Shown one piece after another: positions 54,127-63,039 of a DNA stretch of 64,000 bases; position 1 is the stretch's first letter; every line of letters begins with the position of its first letter. This DNA is from Gallionella sp. GTDB lineage: Bacteria > Pseudomonadota > Gammaproteobacteria > Burkholderiales > Gallionellaceae. A program made the translations under genes and the position numbers. A model generated the notes under the pieces. It saw only the letters and a program-made list of their open reading frames with translations. It did not search any database and was not told the DNA's origin. The stretch covers positions 102,369 through 166,368 of the forward strand of contig JAQTMZ010000008.1 in NCBI GenBank assembly GCA_028714075.1, read 5' to 3'.

Positions 54127-55281
54127 GTGAAGATATTGCAAATTATCTTGATGGTACTGGCATTCATCCCGCTTCCGGTTCACGCCAAAGATACGGCCGC
54201 AGCAACCATACCTGCAACGACAACTGCACCAGCCAATTCAACCGGTGGCAGAAACAACTCCGGCGCTCCCTATGAGCCCGGAGGAGCGCTCGACAGTTGC
54301 GCCCAGAGTTTCCTCACACCCAAGCCTTATAACTGGTATGGATACCGGAATGTCTGTTCCGATGCGATCCACATTACCTTCAGGCCAAAGACAGCATCCC
54401 CGGGGTTCCGTGCGAGTGCAATGGATCTGGCACCCGGCCAAAGCGGTACCACCGGCTATTCCACGTCCGATACTCCACAAGGGTTATTCGCAGGCGTTTG
54501 CCGTAAAGATTTTGTCCCGGTGGATATGCAAAATAAAATGTGGGAAGCCGTCGAAAGCGCAAGCTTCAGGTGCATGAAAGTATCGGGCGCATCGCCATCA
54601 AGCGAGACGCCTCCTCCGCAGAAAAATGCAGGTGACCAATTGCCCCCAACACAAGGGGCAGCCCAAGGATCTGCGCGAACACAAAACCAACAAAAAACCG
54701 ATCCGTTGAAGGAGGCGGCACAAGTGGCCCAAGTCGGGCAAAAACAACATCCGGCCGAGAAACTTCAGCCGCAAGAGATCAAACGCCAGCAGAAAGAGGC
54801 GGGCCATCAGGCGCGTGAGACGAATACGGGAAACAGCGACAATGCAGCCGCTACGACCGGAGGAAAACCGCTCATCCCGCAACCGGCTCCCGATTCCAGT
54901 GAAACAGAAAAGATCGGGAAAGGTTCTGTTGTAGCGCTGGATTGCGGCAAAAACGTAAAAGGGGCTCTCAAGGTTGTAGCTGAAATCGGTGATCCGCCAA
55001 ATGAAGTCATTTTCAAGAATGTGAGCAGCAGCGACATTTTTTTGGTGGCCGGGGCAAAAAGAGTGGATGGTTATGGAAGCGATGCTCTCACCCTCCAGCC
55101 GGGTAAAGAGCACAAAATAGTCCAACTCAAAGTTGACCGTAACTATGACTATGGGGAATGGTACGCCGTGTATTCAGACAAGGCCGCTACCCAGCCAATC
55201 AGGCGAAATGGCGAGAAGCCCTCAGCCGATCAGGTGCGTTGCCTGAATCGAATGAATGAAGTTCTTAAATCATTTTGGTGA
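54127..55281 (+). CDS. secreted protein of unknown function with two Cys-containing domains
   Basis: This protein of about 384 residues starts at GTG (54127) with a signal peptide ending PVHAKD. Residues about 50-155 contain four Cys (DSCAQSF, YRNVCSD, AGVCRKD, SFRCMK) in a small folded region. A Gln/Lys/Pro-rich linker follows (about 160-265), then a second domain with two Cys (VVALDCGKNVKGAL; QVRCLNRMNEVL). I recognise no family. Not seen in adhesion context, but its export and Cys pairs suggest a stable periplasmic or surface protein. Confidence 0.65.
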   Translation: MKILQIILMVLAFIPLPVHAKDTAAATIPATTTAPANSTGGRNNSGAPYEPGGALDSCAQSFLTPKPYNWYGYRNVCSDAIHITFRPKTASPGFRASAMDLAPGQSGTTGYSTSDTPQGLFAGVCRKDFVPVDMQNKMWEAVESASFRCMKVSGASPSSETPPPQKNAGDQLPPTQGAAQGSARTQNQQKTDPLKEAAQVAQVGQKQHPAEKLQPQEIKRQQKEAGHQARETNTGNSDNAAATTGGKPLIPQPAPDSSETEKIGKGSVVALDCGKNVKGALKVVAEIGDPPNEVIFKNVSSSDIFLVAGAKRVDGYGSDALTLQPGKEHKIVQLKVDRNYDYGEWYAVYSDKAATQPIRRNGEKPSADQVRCLNRMNEVLKSFW

Positions 55282-55377
55282 CGCATGGCCAAGCGCCGAC
55301 CGCTTCCCGTTTTATTGAAGCCTGAAACATTGCTGCGTGCAGTTTCTTTAATGTGCCACCATACTGGATAGACAGAT

Positions 55378-56424
55378 ATGCGGCGCGTAAATCCGGGCAG
55401 TACGCATGTGGTTTCGGCAATTGCGGCGGACAATATCCCGCTGCAACTGACCGATACTGACGAAGCCCCGAAAAATTTTCTCGATGAGTGGCCGGAAAGT
55501 GGAGAGTTCTACCAGACAACCCGGCATGCCATGCCGGGATTCACCTTCAGATACTTGGTTGCGCACCGGGCCGGCGTCCGCATAGCGGCCATTCCTTATT
55601 TCATCACGGACTTCAAGCTCAACACCATGCTGGCAGAAGGTTGGCTCAAGCGGCTTCTCGGCGGACTAAGCCTGCGCATTGCCTGTATCGGGCACCCGAC
55701 AGTTGCCTTCGGGCGCATCGACGGGCAGGTCGGCGCAGAGCTGCTGGGTAGCGCATTCGCCGCCTTAAGCGCGAAAGCGCCTGTCGTTGCCTTCAAGGGT
55801 TTCGGATATGACCTTCCGGCGCCCGGCTTCGTTCGCGTAGCCGGGTTACCGGTGGCGGTGCTGCATCTTGAAGGAGATTTCTGGAGCACCTTGCACGGGC
55901 ACAAGAAGCGCAACGATCTTACCCGCAAGCTCAAGGCTTCGGCGGCACTGCGCTTTGAAGAGCATGATGGCTTGCCCGGCGAGCACCTGGAGCGGGTGCA
56001 CCAACTCTACCTGAACACCCGCAGCCAATCTCCAATCCGGTTCGGCTGCCTGTCCCCGGCATACTTCTCCGGCACATCGGCACTGAGCATTTACATCCTC
56101 GCATTCCTGCAAGACCGGCTGGTAGGATTTGTCCAACTGCTGCCCAAAGGGGACAGGGTAGTGGGCAAGTATTTGGGTATGGACTACACAGTAAGCCGGG
56201 AGCATGAATTGTATTTTGCCTTGTGCCTGCGCGCTATGGACACTTGCGTCCGCCGAGGGCTAAAGGAGATCGAGTTAGGCGAAACCAGCTATCACTTCAA
56301 GAAAGAACTGGGCTGCGAACTGGTCGATACCTGGGTTTATTACCGCCATCGCAACCCTCTAGCTCACGCGCTGCTAGCCCGTTGTGCCTTTCTGCTTGAG
56401 CCATCCGGGAAGGACTTGCTCTGA
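55378..56424 (+). CDS. GNAT-type acyltransferase (BioF2-like/FemAB-like)
   Basis: This 348-residue protein has a tandem-GNAT architecture. The C-terminal half (WSTLHGHKKRNDLTRKLK; FGCLSPAYFSG; YILAFLQDRLVGFVQLLPKGDRVVGKYLGMDY; IELGETSYHFKKELGCEL) matches the Acetyltransf_6/BioF2-like fold, used in transfer of acyl or aminoacyl groups. Substrate unknown. No signal peptide is seen. Confidence 0.75.
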   Translation: MRRVNPGSTHVVSAIAADNIPLQLTDTDEAPKNFLDEWPESGEFYQTTRHAMPGFTFRYLVAHRAGVRIAAIPYFITDFKLNTMLAEGWLKRLLGGLSLRIACIGHPTVAFGRIDGQVGAELLGSAFAALSAKAPVVAFKGFGYDLPAPGFVRVAGLPVAVLHLEGDFWSTLHGHKKRNDLTRKLKASAALRFEEHDGLPGEHLERVHQLYLNTRSQSPIRFGCLSPAYFSGTSALSIYILAFLQDRLVGFVQLLPKGDRVVGKYLGMDYTVSREHELYFALCLRAMDTCVRRGLKEIELGETSYHFKKELGCELVDTWVYYRHRNPLAHALLARCAFLLEPSGKDLL

Positions 56425-57066
56425 TTTTAAAGACCGTTAAATTCCAGTAGCCGCTTGCGGGTGATCTGAGCAAATTACCTGAATAGAAAACCCAGATGAC
56501 GGCTTCCAGAAGGGTAATACAATAGCCGCCGGTGGTTAACTGCAAGAGCTTGATCGTTTTATAGCGTTCGGAGCCACTTGGAAAATGCTCTATAAAACTC
56601 CTTCAGTGTTATTTCGGCTTTATCTCGAAAATAACGATTGCTGGAAGCAGAATATATGTGCCCCTTCGTACTAAACTGCCCTCTCATGATCGCTCCTAAT
56701 AGTCGCCAAGTTATGCGATTATCGACAAGTATCGACAGAACTTTAGGCCGCTTCAAGGCAATGTTAAAGAGCGGACAGCGTTTTTAGCTTCACAAATGAA
56801 TTTCCGCTGCAAATAAAATCGAACATCCGGTATGTGTCGAGCCGCACATCGCCGGGATCGGCTATGCGGCGATCAGTTCAATTCACCGTCAAATATAGCC
56901 CTCCGCCAGCATTTCTGGTCTCCGGTCAAAGCATAATGATGCAACCATCCTGCCGTTTTATATTATTATCTCTTCAGTGCCCGAATGGATTCCTGCTGCT
57001 CATTGTTTCGGCAGGCAAGATAATCGACCCGTTGGCCAAAATAAACCAATTTAAATGGAGTAGACA
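56425..57066. other. 640-bp gap without a recognised gene
   Basis: AT-richer than neighbouring genes. A leftward 65-codon frame at 56559-56756 (ends SKWLRTL) and a rightward 78-codon frame at 56834-57070 have no ribosome sites or recognisable motifs. No inverted terminal repeats or transposase motifs are visible. Confidence 0.5.
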
Positions 57067-57456
57067 ATGAAGTTCAACGATCAAGATGCTCAGAACCTCG
57101 CCACGGTATTTCGTGAAGCAGCAAAAGCTATAGGGGATTATTTGTATGAAAAATGGCATGATTTAGCGCCTGCCGACAGCGGCAGCCTCGGACAAATGTA
57201 TGTGACGCTCAAAAATACCGTGGCACACCTTCCGACCCACGCCGCAGGAGTTGTCATTGATGAGGGTCAAGTCAGTTTGACCGGGTTGCTTGGTGCGACA
57301 AAGGAGGCCACCGATGCCTTCCGGAATATCGCTGACGTAAAGAAGGCGATTGCTATCACCACTGCGCTGATCGATTTGGCGGCGGCAATCCCGGCCGGAA
57401 AAACCGAAACCATTGCCGCAACCTGTCAAAACCTGCAGAAGGCCACCTCCGCTTGA
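57067..57456 (+). CDS. small helical protein of unknown function
   Basis: This 129-residue protein is predicted all-helical (NDQDAQNLATVFREAAKAIGDYLYEKW; VKKAIAITTALIDLAAAIPAGK) without signal peptide or membrane segment. GGAG is 6 bp before the ATG. Family not recognised. Confidence 0.6.
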   Translation: MKFNDQDAQNLATVFREAAKAIGDYLYEKWHDLAPADSGSLGQMYVTLKNTVAHLPTHAAGVVIDEGQVSLTGLLGATKEATDAFRNIADVKKAIAITTALIDLAAAIPAGKTETIAATCQNLQKATSA

Positions 57457-57771
57457 CCGATGGTTAGATGCAGCCCAACCCGGCGGTCAACCGAGCCTGT
57501 GCAAAAAGGCCGCACAGGCCGGTTACATTGGAGTTGACCGACCGCTTTCTGGAAATCTGGCCGGCTGACAAGTGGCGTTTTAACTAACACTTTGAAGCTA
57601 CGCGCTGCTAAAATCGCCCCCCAATCTCAAGCCGAACGCAAAACGGATGCCGCAACAGGCAGCGGCGCGAGTGAAGGTTAGAAGGGCGCAGCAGGCTGCG
57701 TCTGAAGTGCGATAGAAGAATCGAGGAGAACTAAAATAAACCAGCTAACCAAACAAACAACAGCCGATCTG

Positions 57772-58986
57772 TTGTCGGATGCGCAACGTGCCTACGATGC
57801 GGGTGATTATGCAGAAGCCGCGAAATTATTTGCGTCCCTGGCAGAGCAAGGCAATGCCAAAGCGCAATTCTCGCTTGGCGTGATGTCCGAGCAGGGAGAA
57901 GGTGTCCCCCAAGATTACGCAGCGGCCTTGAAATGGTATCGGCTGGCAGCAGACCAAGGTGATGATTCGGCCCAAACCAGCCTTGGATGGTTGTATTACG
58001 CGGGGATAGGTGTTCCCCAGGATTATAAAGAGGTCGAGAAATGGGTTCGGCTGGCCGCAGCACAGGGCAATGCCAGGGCGCAATGTATCCTCGGGAAAAT
58101 GTATGGTCTGGGAGAAGGCGTTCCACAGGATGACGGTGAGGCCTTGAAGTGGTTGAAACTGGCGGCGGAACAGGGCAATGCTGTTGCGCAAAACGATCTT
58201 GGGGCGATGTATTACCTCGGCCGGGATGTTCCCCAGGATTACACGGAAGCCTCCAAGTGGTACCGGCTGGCGGCAGAGCAAGGTAATGCTGCGGCACAAT
58301 TGAGCATCGGATGTATGTATGCGCAAGGAGAGGGTGTTCCACAGGATTACGCAGAGGCTTTGAAATGGACCCGGCTGGCCGCAGAACAGGACAACGTTTC
58401 AGCACAATTCAACCTTGGGTTGATGTATGCGCAAGGAGAAGGCACCTCACAGGATTACACGGAGGCCTTGAAGTGGTTCAGGCTGGCAGCAGAGCAGCGC
58501 GATGAATCGGCGCTATACCAACTCGGTTTGATGTATTGGCAAGGAGAAGGTGTTCCCCAGGATTACGCAGAAGCTTTGAAATGGTATCAACTGGCGGCAG
58601 AACAGGGTAATGCTTTGGCGCAATATGCCCTCGGGTTGATGTATGGGCAAGGAGAGGGTGCTCCTCAAGATTACAGAGAGGCTGCCAAATGGTTTAAGCC
58701 GGCAGCAGAACAGGGTATTGTTGAAGCACAGCTCTGTCTTGGGTTGATGCATATTCAAGGCGATGGCGTTCCCCAGAATTACACGGAGGCTTTGAAGTGG
58801 TACCGGCTGGCAGCAGGCAAAGGTAATGTCCTGGCGCAACTCTCGCTCGGGATGATGTATGAGCATGGAGAGGGTATTCCTCAGAATTACACCGAGGCCT
58901 TGAAGTGGTATCGGCTGGCAGCGGATCAAGGTAGTGCCGAGGCAATAAAAGCCCTCGAAGCATTAAATATTGCGTTAAAGAGCTGA
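57772..58986 (+). CDS. Sel1-repeat protein, ten full repeats
   Basis: Ten complete Sel1-like repeats of exactly 36 residues (consensus GNAxAQxxLGxMYxQGEGVPQDYxEALKWYRLAAEQ with variation) plus a partial one form an alpha-solenoid of about 404 residues. Such proteins scaffold protein complexes. No signal peptide. Start problem: TTG at 57772 has no ribosome site, while the frame is open upstream to ATA at 57736, which has GGAG 7 bp before it; the true start may be a mutated ATG or a rare AUA. The 108-bp periodicity is visible at DNA level. The 280 bp before it contain no other gene. Confidence 0.85.
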   Translation: MSDAQRAYDAGDYAEAAKLFASLAEQGNAKAQFSLGVMSEQGEGVPQDYAAALKWYRLAADQGDDSAQTSLGWLYYAGIGVPQDYKEVEKWVRLAAAQGNARAQCILGKMYGLGEGVPQDDGEALKWLKLAAEQGNAVAQNDLGAMYYLGRDVPQDYTEASKWYRLAAEQGNAAAQLSIGCMYAQGEGVPQDYAEALKWTRLAAEQDNVSAQFNLGLMYAQGEGTSQDYTEALKWFRLAAEQRDESALYQLGLMYWQGEGVPQDYAEALKWYQLAAEQGNALAQYALGLMYGQGEGAPQDYREAAKWFKPAAEQGIVEAQLCLGLMHIQGDGVPQNYTEALKWYRLAAGKGNVLAQLSLGMMYEHGEGIPQNYTEALKWYRLAADQGSAEAIKALEALNIALKS

Positions 58987-59011
58987 TGGCGACAAGACTC
59001 AGGCGCTCCCT

Positions 59012-59482
59012 TCATACCTTGTGCACGTTCCATTGCACCACACCCCAGATCGAAAAATCCTGCTCCGGCCTGATGGTCACGTCGGGGTAGGATGGATGGG
59101 CCGCGCGCAATACTCGGCCCTGTTGAGTATGCAACAACTGCTTGACCGTGAATTCGCCATCCACGACTGCGATGACCACACTGCCGCTGGTTGCCGGCAC
59201 GGAACGGTCCACGACCAGCAAATCCCCGTTGAAGATACCCAGGCCGCGCATCGAATCTCCCGATACGCGCATGAAGAAGGTGGATTCCTTGTGTTGAATC
59301 AGGTGCTCGTCAAGACTCAGCCGATGCTCGACATGGTCGTCGGCGGGTGAAGGGATGCCTGCCGGAACGGCACGGCACAACAAGGCCCGATGGCGCTGGA
59401 ACAGCTCCTTGTTCGGGCGCGTCAGGGATAGCAAAGCTGAAAAGCTGGCACGCTGCCCGAGATTGAGTGCGGTCTGGTGCAT
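59012..59482 (-). CDS. umuD: UmuD-type S24 peptidase (SOS mutagenesis subunit)
   Basis: This 156-residue protein has the auto-cleavage pair A41-G42 before IPSPADDHVEHRLSLDEHLIQH, the catalytic S77 in GDSM and K114 in FTVKQLL. UmuD after RecA-stimulated self-cleavage joins UmuC to form Pol V. The part before the cleavage site is about 41 residues, longer than in E. coli. No umuC follows: the next gene leftward is the convergent Sel1 gene. It lies 4 bp after lexA, so it shares the SOS promoter. Confidence 0.9.
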   Translation of the reverse strand: MHQTALNLGQRASFSALLSLTRPNKELFQRHRALLCRAVPAGIPSPADDHVEHRLSLDEHLIQHKESTFFMRVSGDSMRGLGIFNGDLLVVDRSVPATSGSVVIAVVDGEFTVKQLLHTQQGRVLRAAHPSYPDVTIRPEQDFSIWGVVQWNVHKV

Positions 59483-59486
59483 GGCG

Positions 59487-60101
59487 CTATTTCCGGTATT
59501 TGCGGATCAACCCGACCAGCACACCGAAGATTTCCAGTGAACCCTGCGGACGAATGACCGGGTAGGCCGGGTTGGCCGGGCGCAGGATGAACTTGCCGCC
59601 TTCCTTGCCCAGTGTCTTGAGGGTGAAATCGTTATCGACTATCGCCACCACGATGTCGCCGACATTGGCCAAGTTGCGTTTTTCCACCACGGCAATGTCG
59701 CCATCATGGATGCCCGCGTCGATCATCGAGTCCCCCTTGACTTGGATCATCGTGGTCAGGGACGGGGTGTCAATCAGCATCTCGTCGATGACAAAATACT
59801 CGCCCTGGGTTGCCGTCACCGATACCGGCATCCCCGCCTGAACGGCCGATTCGGCAAAAGGGCGGGCGAAGAACTGGTGTGTTGGAACCCATACACCATC
59901 AGGCGTGCGCTCGATGAAACCCGCTTTGCCAAGCCGGTCCAGAATCGCTTTAACCCATGACTTGGAGGCGATGCCGAATACCTCGCACAGCGAAGCGTAG
60001 GATGGGATGCTTTTCCAGTCGGCGTAGTAGTCTTGCAGCTTGGCTAAATATTCAGCATCCTTGGGATTGGAATCGGGTGCGGGAGTATCGAAATCAGTCA
60101 T
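59487..60101 (-). CDS. lexA: LexA-type SOS repressor
   Basis: This 204-residue protein has an N-terminal winged helix (IPSYASLCEVFGIASKSWVKAILDRLGKAGFIER) that is divergent from E. coli LexA, an A89-G90 cleavage site (SAVQAGMPV), S125 in KGDSM and K162 in TLKTL. RecA-stimulated self-cleavage inactivates it. Two operators overlap its own promoter. Operon lexA-umuD. Confidence 0.9.
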   Translation of the reverse strand: MTDFDTPAPDSNPKDAEYLAKLQDYYADWKSIPSYASLCEVFGIASKSWVKAILDRLGKAGFIERTPDGVWVPTHQFFARPFAESAVQAGMPVSVTATQGEYFVIDEMLIDTPSLTTMIQVKGDSMIDAGIHDGDIAVVEKRNLANVGDIVVAIVDNDFTLKTLGKEGGKFILRPANPAYPVIRPQGSLEIFGVLVGLIRKYRK

Positions 60102-60115
60102 GGCATCACCTGTGC

Positions 60116-60162
60116 AGAACGAACGTTCTTTGCATAATAAAGAACGTCCGTTCTGTTGTCAA
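60116..60162 (-). promoter_or_regulatory. lexA promoter with two LexA operators
   Basis: Leftward -35 TTGACA (plus 60157-60162) and -10 TATTAT (60134-60139) with a 17-bp spacer. Palindromes AGAACGTCCGTTCT (60141-60154, in the spacer) and AGAACGAACGTTCT (60116-60129, downstream of -10) have the form AGAAC-N4-GTTCT. Confidence 0.88.
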
Positions 60163-60282
60163 CCCATTTTAACGTTACCAGCCGTTATGTGAAGCGGCCA
60201 TTGCTCATACCCTTGACACCCCCTTACCCGTCACCTAGAGTCGTGCCACCTGCACAACGGCACGAGATGACCTTCAAGAAAA

Positions 60283-61596
60283 ATGGCAAATATGAAAACT
60301 ACAAAATTCAGGCATGGTGCACGTGTCATACACAAGTCGCAAACATACCAGATCGACCGCCCGGTGCTGCTGATCGAAGACCAGCGTGCCTTGGCGCAAA
60401 TGGCTGAGGCCATGCTGCGCGAAGAATGGAAATGCGAGGTAATGATCGCGGCAAGCTTGAACGAAGCCCGGCAACTGCTCGAAACCCACGGCTCCGCATT
60501 CATTGCCGCAGTATGCGACTTGAATTTACCCGATGCGCCTTATGGCGAAGTGATTGATCTGGTCAATGAATATCGCGTCCCGGCTATCGCCCTGACCGGC
60601 GCTTTCGGCGAAGAGTTACGCAGCATGGTAACCAAGAAGGGGGTCGTCGATTACGTGCTCAAGGAAGGGATCAATTCGTACGAATATGTCGTCCATCTGG
60701 TCGGACGGATACACAAAAACATCAGCATCAAAGTGCTGGTTGCGGACGATTCATTGAGCGCGCGCGCCGTGCTCAAACACATGCTGAGCGTACAAGGCCT
60801 GAATGTGCTCATCGCAAAGGACGGCTACGAGGCGGTCGAAATGCTCGAACAGCACCCGGACATCAAGCTGGTCCTGGTGGATTACAACATGCCGAAGATG
60901 AACGGGTTTTCATTCGTTCTGGAAGCGCGCAAACGAATGGGTAAGGATCAACTGGCCATCATCGGCGTATCGGGCGAGGCAGGCGGAAATATTTCCGCGC
61001 AGTTTTTGAAAAACGGCGCAAATGATTTTATTGCCAAGCCCTACTCGTATGAAGAATTGATTTGCCGCGTGACCCAGAATCTGGAAATGCTGGAAATGGT
61101 GGAATCCATCCAGAATATCGCCAACCGCGATTATCTGACCGGCATGTATAACCGGCGCTTCTTTTTTGACGAAGGCTATAACCTCTACGATCAAGCAAAG
61201 AGTAGCGGTTCCGATCTGTTTATCGCCATGATTGACGTGGATCACTTCAAAAAGGTGAACGACGATTACGGCCACGATTGCGGCGATCAGGTATTAAAAC
61301 ATCTTGCGGCACAGCTGAGTGCTTATTTTAAAAATGACCTGATCGCGCGTATAGGCGGGGAAGAATTCGCCTTGCTGATTGCCGATGAAGATATAAAGAT
61401 CACACATGAACGGCTGGAAGCTTTCCGCCTGCATATCGAGCGGGAAACAGTGCCTTGCTGCGCAGCGAATATTGCGTTCACGGTCAGCATCGGCGGTAGC
61501 CACCATTTGCTGGAAAATCTGGATATGATGTTAAAAACGGCGGATGAAAATCTCTACCATGCCAAACAAAGCGGCAGAAACCGGGTCGTGGCCTGA
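60283..61596 (+). CDS. double-receiver diguanylate cyclase
   Basis: This 437-residue protein has a first receiver (PVLLIEDQRA; acceptor Asp in AAVCDLNLPD), a second receiver (VLVADDSLSAR; acceptor Asp in LVLVDYNMPK; TGVSGEAGG; KPYSYEEL) and a GGDEF domain with active-site GGEEF and DYLTGMYNRRFFFD. It probably makes c-di-GMP when phosphorylated. No adjacent kinase. Its c-di-GMP could feed the Lap system. The upstream 180 bp contain the divergent lexA promoter; the ribosome site at 60283 is weak. Confidence 0.93.
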   Translation: MANMKTTKFRHGARVIHKSQTYQIDRPVLLIEDQRALAQMAEAMLREEWKCEVMIAASLNEARQLLETHGSAFIAAVCDLNLPDAPYGEVIDLVNEYRVPAIALTGAFGEELRSMVTKKGVVDYVLKEGINSYEYVVHLVGRIHKNISIKVLVADDSLSARAVLKHMLSVQGLNVLIAKDGYEAVEMLEQHPDIKLVLVDYNMPKMNGFSFVLEARKRMGKDQLAIIGVSGEAGGNISAQFLKNGANDFIAKPYSYEELICRVTQNLEMLEMVESIQNIANRDYLTGMYNRRFFFDEGYNLYDQAKSSGSDLFIAMIDVDHFKKVNDDYGHDCGDQVLKHLAAQLSAYFKNDLIARIGGEEFALLIADEDIKITHERLEAFRLHIERETVPCCAANIAFTVSIGGSHHLLENLDMMLKTADENLYHAKQSGRNRVVA

Positions 61597-61737
61597 GCCT
61601 CACGAAAACCTATTGCCCAACGCTGAAATTCCATCAATTTTGCGATAGCGCAAACGGACAATACCCCAAGGCAATCGCCTGCAACGCGCGCCACATGCTA
61701 CCGGACTGAAGGGAACCAACACGGTTGCCGATCCGGT

Positions 61738-61766
61738 TTGATACCACACCTCTAATCCGCTATAAT
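61738..61766 (+). promoter_or_regulatory. sigma-70 promoter of carA
   Basis: TTGATA (61738-61743) and TATAAT (61761-61766) separated by 17 bp. Confidence 0.85.
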
Positions 61767-61779
61767 GCACGCTAATTCA

Positions 61780-61810
61780 AAGCGGGATGAACATACGGTT
61801 CGTCCCGCTT
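61780..61810 (+). promoter_or_regulatory. hairpin in the carA leader
   Basis: A 13-bp stem (AAGCGGGATGAAC / GTTCGTCCCGCTT, one G-U pair) with loop ATACG and a short T-rich tail (CTTTATG). It begins about 13 bp after the -10 box and ends 30 bp before the start codon; it could attenuate carAB in response to pyrimidine or arginine status. Confidence 0.7.
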
Positions 61811-61840
61811 CTTTATGTAAACTGCTTTGGGAGTATTCTG

Positions 61841-62977
61841 GTGCCGCAATCGAACCCTGCCATTCTCGTGCTTGCCGATGGTACGGTATTTCGGGGCGTT
61901 GCCATCGGCGCTTCCGGCAGCAGCACCGGCGAGGTGGTATTCAATACCTCGATGACCGGTTACCAGGAAATCCTCACCGACCCATCCTACTGCAAGCAAA
62001 TCGTCACGCTGACCTATCCGCACATCGGCAACGTCGGGGTGAACACCGAGGACGTGGAGTCGCGCCAGGTGTTTGCCAGCGGTCTGGTGATACGCGATCT
62101 TTCCATGGCAGTGAGCAACTTCCGCAGCACGCAATCGTTGCCGGATTACCTGAAAGCCAACAATGTCGTGGCGATTGCCGGGATCGATACGCGCAAGCTG
62201 ACGCGCATCCTGCGCGAGAAGGGTGCGCAGAACGGCTGCATCGCCACCGGCACGGATGAAGCGGCGGCACTCGCGGCGGCGCGCGGTTTTGCCGGGTTGT
62301 CCGGCATGGATCTGGCGCAGGTGGTGACAAGCGACAAACAATACGACTGGACGCAACGCGAGTGGGAGCTGGGTACCGGTTACCGCGATGTGGCCGAGAC
62401 GAAATTTCATGTGGTGGCGTACGACTTCGGCGTGAAGCGCAACATTCTGCGCATGCTGGCCGGACGCGGCTGCAAAATTACCGTGGTGCCCGCCAAGACG
62501 GCTGCTGCCGACGTGCTGGCGCTGAAACCGGATGGCGTATTCCTGTCCAACGGCCCGGGCGATCCCGAGCCGTGCGCTTACGCGATCAACGCGACGCAGA
62601 AGTTTATCGAGGTTGGCGTGCCGCTGTTCGGCATCTGCCTCGGCCACCAGATCATGGGGCTGGCGGCTGGCGCGAAGTCGGTGAAGATGAAGTTCGGCCA
62701 TCGCGGCGCAAACCATCCGGTACAGGACATGCAGAGCAAACGCGTGATGATCACCAGCCAGAACCACGGCTTTGCGGTGGATGCGGCAACGCTGCCGAAA
62801 AATGCGCGCGTCACCCACATCTCGCTGTTCGACGGCACATTGCAGGGTTTCGAGTTGACCGACAAACCGGCGTTCTGTTTCCAGGGACACCCCGAGGCGA
62901 GTCCGGGGCCGCATGACGTGGATTACTTGTTCGATAAATTTATTGATTTGATGAAGAAAGCAGGGGCTAGGGATTAG
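61841..62977 (+). CDS. carA: carbamoyl-phosphate synthase small subunit
   Basis: This 378-residue glutaminase subunit has the Cys-His-Glu triad in [12 protein letters not shown] and [10 protein letters not shown]. It makes ammonia for carbamoyl phosphate in pyrimidine and arginine synthesis. The GTG start at 61841 has GGGAG 7 bp upstream; the frame back to 61787 lies in the leader hairpin. The last codons (KKAGARD) belong to a dispersed repeat. Confidence 0.96.
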   Translation: MPQSNPAILVLADGTVFRGVAIGASGSSTGEVVFNTSMTGYQEILTDPSYCKQIVTLTYPHIGNVGVNTEDVESRQVFASGLVIRDLSMAVSNFRSTQSLPDYLKANNVVAIAGIDTRKLTRILREKGAQNGCIATGTDEAAALAAARGFAGLSGMDLAQVVTSDKQYDWTQREWELGTGYRDVAETKFHVVAYDFGVKRNILRMLAGRGCKITVVPAKTAAADVLALKPDGVFLSNGPGDPEPCAYAINATQKFIEVGVPLFGICLGHQIMGLAAGAKSVKMKFGHRGANHPVQDMQSKRVMITSQNHGFAVDAATLPKNARVTHISLFDGTLQGFELTDKPAFCFQGHPEASPGPHDVDYLFDKFIDLMKKAGARD

Positions 62978-63031
62978 AGACTGGGGATCAGGAAAGCCTT
63001 TCAGCCCCTATCCACCTAGCCTCTAGCCCCT
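62963..63031. repeat. inverted repeat between carA and carB
   Basis: AGGGGCTAGGG... and ...CCTCTAGCCCCT arms with internal GGGGAT / ATCC symmetry. The element enters the carA 3' end. Confidence 0.65.
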
Positions 63032-63039
63032 AAAAACAA

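Noticed and set aside
56559..56756. Minus-strand 65-codon frame as a transposase remnant
   Set aside because: No recognisable transposase motif, no terminal inverted repeats and no ribosome site.
57736..58986. 108-bp periodic sequence considered as a CRISPR array or satellite
   Set aside because: The period is a coding Sel1 repeat of 36 codons; no repeat-spacer structure and no cas genes.
61772..62914. Minus-strand open frame of 380 codons opposite carA
   Set aside because: Antisense shadow; carA has its promoter, ribosome site and catalytic residues.
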